Part shown: piece by piece, positions 40,803 through 50,061 of the stretch
Layout of the letters: each line of letters begins with the position of its first letter
How positions within the stretch are numbered: the first letter of the stretch is position 1
NCBI GenBank assembly: GCA_001724995.1
Contig: MEFD01000027.1
Location: 49,165 to 113,164, forward strand
Reading direction: 5' to 3'
Source of the DNA: Rubrivivax sp. SCN 71-131
GTDB lineage: Bacteria; Pseudomonadota; Gammaproteobacteria; Burkholderiales; Burkholderiaceae_C
DNA: 64,000 nt
Notes under the pieces: generated by a model
What the model was told of the DNA's origin: nothing
The model's input: the letters and a program-made list of their open reading frames with translations, nothing else
Databases searched by the model: none
Translations under genes and position numbers: made by a program

Positions 40803-42638
40803 TCAGCGCTCGATGCTGATCAGGCCCGTGGAGCCGTCCACCCGCAGCATCATGCCGCTGCGGATGATCTTGGTCGCGTGCCCGGTGCCGACCACCGCCG
40901 GCATGCCGTACTCACGGCAGACGATGGCGGCGTGGCTCATCACGCCGCCGACGTCGGTGATGCAGGCACCGATCTTGGCGAACGCCGGCGCCCACGAGGG
41001 CGAGGTCGTCGGCGCGACCAGGATCTCGCCTTCCTTCAGTTCGCCGACCTCGGCCACGGTGCGGCACACGCGCGCCTTGCCCTTCACGATGCCGGGGCTG
41101 CCGGCGAAGCCCTTGAGCTCGGTGACCTTCTCGGGGTCGCCGATCTCCTGCACCTCGGCCCAGTCGGCGAGCGACTTGTTCGTCACGCCCCAGAGCACGA
41201 TGGTGAAGGGCTCCTGGATGACTTCCGGGGCGGTGCCGATGGCCGCCGGCGGCGACCAGGTCTTGAACTTCTCCATCACGCCCTTGCGCCATTCGATCTC
41301 CGGCGGCCAGGTCTTGGTGCCGCGCGGGGTGACGCCGGTGGCCCAGGCGGTGACGATGTCCCACAGCGCCTGTTTGATCTCGTCGCGGCGCAGCAGCCAG
41401 ACGTCCTCGATCTCCTTGATGACGCCGTGCGTCTGCAGGATCGCGGCGACCTCGCGCATCTTGTTCCAGAACACCGAGTGGAACCAGTGCTCGACGTAGA
41501 AGAGGTGGTTCTCGACGTACGGGAACACCGTCTTGGCGCAGCCCAGCAGCTCGTCGAACTGTTTGCGATCGGCCTCGTTGGTGATGAGGTCGCGGTACTC
41601 GGCGATGATGCGGTCGCGCTCGGCGCGCACCTTCTCCGTCGGACGCTCGATCGAAACGCCGGCGCGGATCTTGTCGATATAGGTCTGGATGCCCGTCAGC
41701 GGCACGTTCATCTGGTCGTTCCACGAGCGGTCGTGGTGGAACCAGCCGGTGCCGGTGGAGACGTTGAACCAGGGCTCCTTGGCCAGGTTCAACGCCATCA
41801 GCCACTCGCGCCCCTTCTCGTTGGCGCGCAGGCCGGATTCGACGACGGTCCACTCGGGGCTGGCCTTGACGAGGTCAGCGATGCCCAGCTCGACGGCCTT
41901 GACGGCGAGCTTCTTCAGCTCGTCGTCGGGCTGGTACATGATGACGTCGATGCCCGAGATCATCTGCGTCACGCGCTGCGCCGGGATGCTCGGGAACTGC
42001 TTCTGCACGAAGTCGAGGAAGAACACGTAGGCGGCGTAGCCCAGGTTCAGGAACTCGAAGTGGTACTGCCAGCACTTGATGCCGAGGTTGATGAGATCGT
42101 CGTAGGACTTGAGCAGGTGGTAGCCGCGCGACTCGCCGACGGCGTCGGTGACGACGCTCATGTCCTCCATCTCGGGCAGCGCCGGGATCTGCAGCGTCTC
42201 CAGCTCGCGGATGGTCGCCTCCATCTTGACCTTCCATTTCGCCTCGAGATCGTCCCAGTTCTTGTAGTAGTAGCCCGCGCGCTCCATGAAGTGCGGCACG
42301 CGGCTGCCGATCTCCTCGGGGTTCTTCACCGGCACCGGCGAGATGTAGACGTAGCCGTTGATCATCCGGTGGTCGACTCCACGCACCGGCGGCACCATGA
42401 AGATGCGGTTGTTGAACTGCGACAGCGCCAGGTACCAGGCCTCGTCCCAGATGGTGTCGAAGGGGTAGAGCGGCTCGGGGTAGTGCAGCCCGTCGTAGAA
42501 CCAGAAGGTGTCCTTCTCGTACTGGTTGCGCTCGGGGTCGTCGGTGACGAACTGGTACTGGTACGGATACATCCGCTCCCAGCCTTCGGTGCCGGGAATG
42601 GTCTTGGCCTTGACGTCGTGAGGGACCGGGAACTTCAT
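40803..42638 (-). CDS. ppsA: Phenylphosphate synthase large subunit with phosphohistidine
   Basis: The 611-residue (about 70-kDa) protein matches protein 1 of phenylphosphate synthase, related to the phosphohistidine (C-terminal) part of PEP synthase. The mobile phosphohistidine domain at the C-terminus reads 'DVGGVMSHAAIVCREYGMPA', with His569 as the expected acceptor. The remaining N-terminal 480 residues have no PEP-binding barrel, as phenol rather than pyruvate is the acceptor. It is the first gene of the operon: ATG 42636-42638 is preceded by AGGAG, and a sigma-54-type promoter lies at 42707-42723. The first step of anaerobic phenol breakdown depends on it. Confidence 0.94.
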   Translation of the reverse strand: MKFPVPHDVKAKTIPGTEGWERMYPYQYQFVTDDPERNQYEKDTFWFYDGLHYPEPLYPFDTIWDEAWYLALSQFNNRIFMVPPVRGVDHRMINGYVYISPVPVKNPEEIGSRVPHFMERAGYYYKNWDDLEAKWKVKMEATIRELETLQIPALPEMEDMSVVTDAVGESRGYHLLKSYDDLINLGIKCWQYHFEFLNLGYAAYVFFLDFVQKQFPSIPAQRVTQMISGIDVIMYQPDDELKKLAVKAVELGIADLVKASPEWTVVESGLRANEKGREWLMALNLAKEPWFNVSTGTGWFHHDRSWNDQMNVPLTGIQTYIDKIRAGVSIERPTEKVRAERDRIIAEYRDLITNEADRKQFDELLGCAKTVFPYVENHLFYVEHWFHSVFWNKMREVAAILQTHGVIKEIEDVWLLRRDEIKQALWDIVTAWATGVTPRGTKTWPPEIEWRKGVMEKFKTWSPPAAIGTAPEVIQEPFTIVLWGVTNKSLADWAEVQEIGDPEKVTELKGFAGSPGIVKGKARVCRTVAEVGELKEGEILVAPTTSPSWAPAFAKIGACITDVGGVMSHAAIVCREYGMPAVVGTGHATKIIRSGMMLRVDGSTGLISIER

Positions 42639-42706
42639 TGAGTGTCTCCTGTTCGTTCGAGGGGGAAACGTCGGCCGGCTCTTTGGCGAAGCCGCGCTTG
42701 CGTGTG

Positions 42707-42723
42707 AGCAGTTCGCGTGCCAA
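42707..42723 (-). promoter_or_regulatory. Sigma-54 (-24/-12) promoter of the phenol operon
   Basis: On the minus strand the sequence reads TTGGCACGCGAACTGCT. It has the essential GG and GC pairs separated by exactly 10 bases and matches the TGGCACG-N4-TTGCW consensus except for one T. The expected start of transcription near 42696 gives a leader of about 58 bp before ppsA. A sigma-54 activator gene lies divergently at 43036. Confidence 0.82.
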
Positions 42724-42832
42724 GCCGCGGCTCCGGCGCCGCTTCGCCCGGCTTTCGAGGGTTCATCCCTAGCCTGGTCGACCGATCCGCGCCGGGACGT
42801 GCCGGCCCGGGCGGCGGGCGATCGGGCTGCAC

Positions 42833-42888
42833 TTGCTCAATTCGTGAAATCGCTCCGGCACCCACGCCCGCATGCATCAATTGATGAA
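42833..42888. promoter_or_regulatory. Tandem XylR/DmpR-like upstream activator sites
   Basis: Two sites resemble the XylR/DmpR palindrome TTGATCAATTGATCAA. The stronger one at 42873-42888 (TGCATCAATTGATGAA, perfect core CATCAATTGATG at 42875-42886) matches 13 of 16 bases, and TTGCTCAATTCGTGAA at 42833-42848 matches 12 of 16. They begin 40 bp apart, close to four helical turns, and lie about 145-190 bp upstream of the expected sigma-54 start. That spacing fits DNA looping by a hexameric activator. The comparison consensus is from memory. Confidence 0.65.
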
Positions 42889-43035
42889 CTGCCGGCAGGC
42901 GGAGGGCGCGGCGGATCGCGGCCGTGCCCGGCGGGCGCGCGTAATCCCGTAGAGGCCGCGCGGACTTGACTTCGTTCAAGGCCTGGCGAGCGTCGAAGGC
43001 CTACAAGCAGATCTTGCCGATCAGGGGGTGTTCCG

Positions 43036-44774
<1,739 letters not shown>

Positions 44775-44778
<4 letters not shown>

Positions 44779-45254
44779 GCGAGCCCCGCGCGGCCGTGCG
44801 CGCGCGCGCGCTGGCCCTGCTGCAGGAGCACCACGTGATGACGCTGGCCACCTACGACGGCGGGCGTCCCTGGGCCGCGGCGGTCTTCTACGCCAGCCAG
44901 GGACTGGACCTCTTCTTCCTCTCCAAGCCCTCGACGCGGCACGCGCGCGATCTCGCGCGCAACCCGCGCTGCGCGGTGACGATCCAGCGCGACTACAGCG
45001 ACTGGCCGCAGATCAAGGGCATCCAGGCCGAGGGCACGAGCATCGAACTGCAGGGCGCCGAGGGCGAACGCGCGATCGCGCTCTACGCGCAGCGCTTCCC
45101 GCTGGTCGGCCGCGGCGGCGGCGCGCCGATGGCGATCGCGCGCGCGCTCTCGCAGGTGGCCTGGTACCGCTTCCGGCCCGAGCGGCTGTACGTGATCGAC
45201 AACGCGCTGGGCTTCGGCCACCGCGACGCGCTGGACGGCGAGGACCTGATCTAG
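44775..45254 (+). CDS. Pyridoxamine 5'-phosphate oxidase-like FMN-binding protein
   Basis: The 159-residue protein starts at GTG 44775, which overlaps the regulator's stop codon as GTGA, so the two genes are coupled. It has the FMN-binding split barrel: '[21 protein letters not shown]' in two pieces, '[22 protein letters not shown]', '[13 protein letters not shown]' and '[14 protein letters not shown]'. Similar proteins bind flavin or heme. It is the second split-barrel gene touching the phenol island. It might help monitor or scavenge flavin, or be a heme-handling protein; the sequence alone does not decide. Confidence 0.82.
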
Positions 45255-45314
45255 GCCCTCGCCGCGCCGCAGCGTCTCACCGCGGCGCCGGGCCCGGCGC
45301 GCGCGCCGCGTCGA

Positions 45315-47444
45315 TCAGGGCGTCTCCTGCTCCAGTTCCTGCAGCTTGCGCCGCAGCAGCTTGCCGGTGGGCGTGCGCGGCAGCATCTCGATGGGAAGCA
45401 GGCGCAGCGGGCGCTTGTAGGGCGGCAGCGCGGCGATGCGCTGCTGCAGCTCGGCCAGCAGCCGCTCCTCGTCGTCGGGGTTGGCGGCGTAGAAGTAGGC
45501 GATCGCGCCCATGCCATCGGCGTCGTTGATCCACACCGTCGCGCCTTCGCGCAGGCCCGGCAGGCCGGCACCGAGCTGCTCCTCGAGATCGACCAGGTTC
45601 ACCCAGCGGCCCTTGACCTTGACCATCGAGTCTTCGCGCCCGGCAAAGCGCCAGCTGCCGGCTTCAGTGCGCACGAACAGGTCGGCGGGGCAGAAGCGCC
45701 CGTCGCGGAAGCTGTCCGCCTGCGCCGCCGGGCGGTCGAGGTAGCCCAGCGCCTGCATGGGGCTGCGGATCAGCAGTCGCGTCGGCGTGCCGGCGGCGGC
45801 GGCCTGCGGGTCCAGCGGCTGCACCTCGGTGCCCGGCGAGACGTGCAGGGCATCGTCGCCTTCCGCCGCGGTGAGGACCAGCACCAGGACTTCGGAAGCG
45901 CCGTAGCCGTCGATCATCGGCAGCCCGGTGGCTTCGCGCCAGGCCTGGCGCAGGCTGGGCGGCAGCGCCTCGCCGGCGGAGACGCACATGCGCACGCCCG
46001 CTGCGGGAACCGCGGGCGCGCGGCCGTCGTGCAGCAGCGTGCGGTAGAGCGAGGGCACGCTGAAGAGGACGGTCGGCTTGGTGCGCGCGATCGTCGCCGC
46101 GACCGATTCGGGCGTGGGCCAGGCCGGATCGAGGATTAGCGTGGCGCCCAGGCGCAGGCCGGCCAGCAGCAGGTTGGTGAGGGGATAGGCAAAGAAGAGC
46201 TTGGAACTCGCGAACAGGCGGTCGTCGGCGTGCAGGCCCATGCGTTCGGCCGAGATGCGGCCGACCTCGCGCGCGCAGCGGTGTGCGTGCACCACCGCCT
46301 TGGGCTTGCCCGAGGTGCCCGAGGTGTGCAGCCAGAACGCCGGCGTCTCGGGGTCGACGAGTGCGGGCTCCACCGGCTGCGCCGCGGCGACGAGGCTGCG
46401 GCCCTCGGCCAGCGTGATGACGCGCGAGCGCCAGGGCTCGGGCGTATCGGCGTCGGACTCGGCGACGATGACGTTGAAGCCCGCTTCCTCGAGGATGTAC
46501 TGCCACTCGGGCGCCGGCACGCGCGGGTTCACGCCCACCGCGACGCCACCGGCCCACAGCGTGCCGAGCCAGCAGACGATCCAGTCCAGGCTGTCGGGCA
46601 GCTTGATGGCGACGCGGTCGCCGGGCTTGAGGCCGCGTGCGCGCCAGGCGGCCGCGGCGCGTCCGACGCGGTCGCGCAGATCGGCGTAGGTGAGCCTCTC
46701 GTCGCCGCACTCGACGGCGACGCGGCTGCCCTCGTGCGGCGCCAGCAGCAGCTGCGCGGCGTTCATCGGCGTGCCGTGGCCCGCCGGCGTCACGGGACTG
46801 AAGAAGCCGGGCTTGCCCGCGCGCCAGCGCGAGAACTCGGTCAGCAGCAGCGCGGCATGCTCGCGCTCCTCGGCCGCCAGCTCGTCGTAGAGGCGGCGCT
46901 CGGCCGAATCGGCGGGGCAGTGCTGCGAACGCTCCTCGTAGAACTTGGCGGCGCGCTGCTCGAGCGCGATCGCCAGTTCGAAAAGCTCCTGCGCGCTGCG
47001 CGGGGCCTGGGTCGCGCCGGCGTAGACGGCGGCGGTCTCGAGGCGGAACTCGGGCGAGGAGTTGGGCAGGTCCAGGTGGTAGCGCCGGGAGAGCGTCTCC
47101 ATGTGCTCGCCCTCCATCAGCGCGAAGCGGCCGAAGAGCGCGCGCAGGTCGTCGTCGTCACTGTGCAGCGCGGCGCGCTGGTAGAAGGCGCGCCCGCCGA
47201 GCTCGATCTCGAACGCCGTACGCACGGCCGCCAGCGTCGCCGCCTGCGCGCCCGCCGCCGCGGCCGGCGCCTCGCGCAGCTCGAGCTTGCCGCCGCAGTG
47301 CGGGCAGCTGCCGTAGGGGAAGGCGAAGCCTTCGCTGATCTTGCCGCACCCGGTGCAGCGCCATTGCACGGGGGCGTCCGCGCAACAGATGTAGGGCTCG
47401 CCCTCGGCGTCGGCGAGGGGGCGGTGGCATTTCGGGCAGAGCAT
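45315..47444 (-). CDS. Zinc ribbon-rubrerythrin-aryl-CoA ligase fusion
   Basis: This single 709-residue frame runs from ATG 47442-47444 to 45315. Residues 1-55 hold four CxxC-like pairs (Cys3/6, Cys20/21, Cys30/33, Cys47/50), resembling zinc ribbons or a rubredoxin-like site. Residues 75-205 form a ferritin-like four-helix bundle with ExxH motifs (Glu111/His114, Glu193/His196) and Glu162, the rubrerythrin di-iron ligands. From about 228 the protein is a benzoate-CoA-ligase-type acyl-CoA synthetase ('WLHTSGTSGKPKAVVHAH', 'PSLYRTLLHDG', 'MIDGYGASEV', terminal 'PRTPTGKLLRRKL'). It probably activates 4-hydroxybenzoate or benzoate to the CoA thioester, and the added domain may remove peroxide or oxygen. 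I know of no described enzyme of this form. A second start at the internal Met (about 227) cannot be excluded. Confidence 0.82.
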   Translation of the reverse strand: MLCPKCHRPLADAEGEPYICCADAPVQWRCTGCGKISEGFAFPYGSCPHCGGKLELREAPAAAAGAQAATLAAVRTAFEIELGGRAFYQRAALHSDDDDLRALFGRFALMEGEHMETLSRRYHLDLPNSSPEFRLETAAVYAGATQAPRSAQELFELAIALEQRAAKFYEERSQHCPADSAERRLYDELAAEEREHAALLLTEFSRWRAGKPGFFSPVTPAGHGTPMNAAQLLLAPHEGSRVAVECGDERLTYADLRDRVGRAAAAWRARGLKPGDRVAIKLPDSLDWIVCWLGTLWAGGVAVGVNPRVPAPEWQYILEEAGFNVIVAESDADTPEPWRSRVITLAEGRSLVAAAQPVEPALVDPETPAFWLHTSGTSGKPKAVVHAHRCAREVGRISAERMGLHADDRLFASSKLFFAYPLTNLLLAGLRLGATLILDPAWPTPESVAATIARTKPTVLFSVPSLYRTLLHDGRAPAVPAAGVRMCVSAGEALPPSLRQAWREATGLPMIDGYGASEVLVLVLTAAEGDDALHVSPGTEVQPLDPQAAAAGTPTRLLIRSPMQALGYLDRPAAQADSFRDGRFCPADLFVRTEAGSWRFAGREDSMVKVKGRWVNLVDLEEQLGAGLPGLREGATVWINDADGMGAIAYFYAANPDDEERLLAELQQRIAALPPYKRPLRLLPIEMLPRTPTGKLLRRKLQELEQETP

Positions 47445-47847
47445 CTTCGAGCGTTTCCTGTGAAGTCCTGGGGGTGTACGGATGCGGCGTCCAAGCAGGC
47501 TGCCGGCCGCGCAGGGTCTGGATGCAAGAGCTGCCATGGGCCGGGCGGCGCGCGTCGGGGCGCGGTCTCGCCCTTGGGATGGACGCTGCAAGCCTGATCG
47601 CAGGGCCCGGGCCCTGCGTTGACACAGCGCAATCCGCGGGCGTGCAATCCCCAGCAATGAGGTTGGTGTGCGTCGCGTCGCGTCTCGGTCTCGCGGCAGG
47701 CCGCGCCATCTCGCACGGCAGCAGGGAATTGACGATCCGAAGAGAATCCTCGCGCGTCTTGGCGGGCGAGGCGCGAGCCGTCGCCTGCGGGGCCGGCGTC
47801 CGCGGCGGCGCATGTCCAGTCACTTCACACGTCATGCAGAGGCACCG
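47445..47847. other. Divergent control region between ligase fusion and dioxygenase-like genes
   Basis: This 403-bp stretch holds no gene I believe in. It separates the divergent ligase-fusion and dioxygenase-like genes, so it must hold at least two promoters. A 20-bp palindrome lies at 47599-47618, and TTGACA (47619-47624) with TGCAAT (47643-47648) 18 bp away is a candidate sigma-70 promoter for the plus-strand gene. No acceptable sigma-54 site was found. Confidence 0.5.
47599..47618. promoter_or_regulatory. 20-bp perfect palindrome, candidate operator
   Basis: A perfect inverted repeat with half-site CGCAGGGCCC and no spacer lies directly upstream of the TTGACA hexamer of the candidate promoter for the dioxygenase-like gene. 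The position would suit a dimeric repressor or activator. It is GC-rich, so chance occurrence is likelier than for the AT-rich palindrome at 30781. Confidence 0.5.
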
Positions 47848-48978
47848 ATGAAGAACCCCATCACGTTCCCGAAGGCCGAAGGCGTCTACACGCGCCAGGC
47901 CCACTGCGACATCCCCGCCGGTCTGTACGAGCGCGAGCACGGGCGCAACGGTTTCTTCGGTCCGGCCAGCCACATCCTGCACAAGCACAAGCCCACCGGA
48001 TGGACGAAGTGGGAGGGGCCGCTGGCGCTGACGCTGCTGGACCTCAACCGCCTCGCCGACAGCGACCCCTGCCCGTGGAAGGCACAGCGCTTCATGCACA
48101 ACGGGCAGACGCAGGTGTGCTTCTGGAAGTTCGAGCGCTCGATGCCCGACCTCGCGCGCAACGGCGACGGCGACATGATCCTCTTCTTCCACCGCGGCGA
48201 AGGCGCGTTCTTCTGCGACTACGGGCACATGACGTATCGCGAGGGCGACTACATCAACATCCCGCGCGGCACCACCTGGCGCATCGAGACGCAGGTGCGC
48301 AACGAGGTGCTGACGATCGAGGCCACCGAGGACCTGTTCCAGATCCCGGAACGCGGCATCGCCGGCCGGCACGCGCAGTTCGATCTGGCGGTGCTGGACA
48401 CGCCGAGGATCGACGACCCCTTCAAGGCGCAGCAGGGCGAGTTCGAGACGCGCGTGCGCGCCAAGCGCCGCCAGCAGGTGACGACGATCACCTTCCCCTT
48501 CAACTTCCTCGATGCCGTGGGCTGGCACGGCGACTGCGTGCCGGTGAAGCTGAACTGGCGCGACATCCGCGAGCTGCTCTCCGATCGCTACCACCTGCCG
48601 CCGACGGTGCACGCGACCTTCCTCTCGAACACCATCATCGTCTGCACCTTCGCGCCGCGCCCGATCGAAAGCGACCCGGGTGCGCTGAAGGTGCCGTTCT
48701 TCCACAACAACGACGAGTTCGACGAGTCGATCTTCTATCACCAGGGCAGCTTCTTCAGCCGCGACAACATCAAGCCCGGCATGTTCACGCTGCACCCCTC
48801 GGGCTTTCACCACGGCCCGCACCCCAAGGCCTTCGCCGCGGCCGCGGCCAACAACCAGGGCGAGCGCAGGTACACCGACGAGGTCGCGGTGATGATCGAC
48901 TCGCGCTACCCGCTCGAGCTCGACGCCGCCGCCAGCGGCGTCACGGTGCCGGGCTACCTCGATTCCTGGAAGGAGTAG
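47848..48978 (+). CDS. Homogentisate 1,2-dioxygenase-like protein
   Basis: The 376-residue protein, ATG 47848 with AGAGG upstream, has the cupin-type fold of homogentisate dioxygenase. The iron-site region is 'FFHNNDEFDESIFYHQG' (His and the Glu of DEF), and a second His occurs in 'SGFHHGPHPKAF'. It is shorter than the usual 430-445 residues and lacks clear conservation over the N-terminal half, so the substrate may differ from homogentisate. It lies between an anaerobic-type aryl-CoA ligase and a TRAP transporter. A ring-cleaving dioxygenase for an aromatic acid taken up by the transporter is one guess; the phenol operon itself is oxygen-independent. Confidence 0.8.
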   Translation: MKNPITFPKAEGVYTRQAHCDIPAGLYEREHGRNGFFGPASHILHKHKPTGWTKWEGPLALTLLDLNRLADSDPCPWKAQRFMHNGQTQVCFWKFERSMPDLARNGDGDMILFFHRGEGAFFCDYGHMTYREGDYINIPRGTTWRIETQVRNEVLTIEATEDLFQIPERGIAGRHAQFDLAVLDTPRIDDPFKAQQGEFETRVRAKRRQQVTTITFPFNFLDAVGWHGDCVPVKLNWRDIRELLSDRYHLPPTVHATFLSNTIIVCTFAPRPIESDPGALKVPFFHNNDEFDESIFYHQGSFFSRDNIKPGMFTLHPSGFHHGPHPKAFAAAAANNQGERRYTDEVAVMIDSRYPLELDAAASGVTVPGYLDSWKE

Positions 48979-48995
48979 GGCGCCTCTTCTTTCAC

Positions 48996-49022
48996 GCCCT
49001 TTCCCGCCCGGCGGGAGAGGGC
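48996..49022. terminator. Bidirectional hairpin between convergent genes
   Basis: A 13-bp GC-rich inverted repeat (GCCCTTTCCCGCC and GGCGGGAGAGGGC, one G-T pair) with a one-base centre lies 18 bp after the dioxygenase stop and 26 bp after the dctP stop on the other strand. It could end transcription from both sides. A strong T-run is lacking. Confidence 0.6.
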
Positions 49023-49047
49023 AGGGGTGGGGGTGCAGCCCCGACGT

Positions 49048-50028
49048 CTACTTCAGCTGCGCCTCGACCTCCTTCACCAGGTCGGCGCCGACGCTGGGCG
49101 TGAACATGTCCCACACCGGCTGCACCGCCTGGCGCATGCGCGCGTGTTCGGCTTCGCTCACCTCGTTCACCTGCAGGCCCTTGTCGGCCATCATCTTGCG
49201 CGCCCCCGCAGCCTGGTCGCGCGCCACCTGGCGCTGGTGGCTGCGCGCCTGCACCGCCGCCTCCTTCAGCAGCAGCTGCTGCGCCGGCGTGAGCTTGTCC
49301 CAGAACTTCTTGGAGACCAGCGGGATGAAGGCGCCGTAGCTGTGCTGCGTGATCGAGAGGTACTTCTGCACCTCGAAGAGCTTGAGCGCGGCGATCACCG
49401 CGTTGGGCGTGCCCTGGCCGTCGATGGTGTGCGTCTCCAGCGCGGTGTAGAGCTCGGGCACCGCCAGCGGCACCGGGTTGGCGCCCAGGGCCTTGATCGT
49501 CTCCTGCGTGATCCTGGCCTGGATGGAGCGGAACTTCAGGCCCTTGAAGTCCTCGACCCGGGCGATCGGGTGCTTGCTGTTGGTGGCGTTGAAGAAGCCG
49601 TTCTCCCAGTAGGCCAGGCCGACCAGGCCGTGCGCGGGCAGCAGGTCCATCAGCTTCTGGCCGGTGGCGCCGTCGAGCACCTTCTCGGCCTGCGCGCTGT
49701 TCTTGAAGAGGAAGGGGAAGTCGAGGATCTCGTAGGCCTTGACCATGCCCGTGAGCGTGGTCGTCTGCGGCACCGTGAACTCGATCGTGCCGCCCTGCAG
49801 CGCCGAGGTGACCTTGACGTCGTCGCCGAGCGCGCCGCCGTAGTAGGGCTTGATGTCGATCTCGCCGCCGCTCCTGGCCTTCACGATCTCGACGAACTTG
49901 GCCACGCCCTGGCCCTGGTGCGACTTCTCGGGCAGGGTGACCGCGAACTTGGCGCTCACCGCGGCGAAGGCCGGGACGCTCAGTACCGCAGCCAGCAGGC
50001 CGACGGTGAAGGTGTTGCGGGCATTCAT
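49048..50028 (-). CDS. dctP: TRAP transporter substrate-binding protein (DctP family)
   Basis: The 326-residue protein starts with a cleavable signal ('MNARNTFTVGLLAAVLSVPA') and has the DctP features 'GQGVAKFVEIVKARSGGEID', 'GGALGDDVKVTSALQGGTIE' and 'RVEDFKGLKFRSIQA'. A conserved Arg for carboxylate binding is expected within that last segment. It binds an organic acid in the periplasm and hands it to the permease subunits encoded upstream. With dctM and dctQ it forms a three-gene operon. The substrate is unknown; the aromatic context suggests an aromatic acid, as does the neighbouring dioxygenase-like gene. Confidence 0.93.
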   Translation of the reverse strand: MNARNTFTVGLLAAVLSVPAFAAVSAKFAVTLPEKSHQGQGVAKFVEIVKARSGGEIDIKPYYGGALGDDVKVTSALQGGTIEFTVPQTTTLTGMVKAYEILDFPFLFKNSAQAEKVLDGATGQKLMDLLPAHGLVGLAYWENGFFNATNSKHPIARVEDFKGLKFRSIQARITQETIKALGANPVPLAVPELYTALETHTIDGQGTPNAVIAALKLFEVQKYLSITQHSYGAFIPLVSKKFWDKLTPAQQLLLKEAAVQARSHQRQVARDQAAGARKMMADKGLQVNEVSEAEHARMRQAVQPVWDMFTPSVGADLVKEVEAQLK

Positions 50029-50061
50029 GCAAGGTCTCCTTGGGGTTGGCGGTGCGCGCCT

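Noticed and set aside
42966..42994. TTGACT at 42966 as -35 of a sigma-70 promoter for the PdeR-like gene
   Set aside because: No acceptable -10 hexamer lies at 16-18 bp; the nearby CTTGA/TCAAG repeat is only 5 bp.
47525..47538. Sigma-54-like TGGCAGCTCTTGCA on the minus strand upstream of the ligase fusion gene
   Set aside because: The GG and GC pairs are only 8 bases apart; sigma-54 needs 10. It is not used as a promoter call.
47759..47774. Sigma-54-like TTGGCGGGCGAGGCGC on the plus strand upstream of the dioxygenase-like gene
   Set aside because: The spacing is right, but -24 and -12 bases match poorly, as GC-rich sequence often does by chance.
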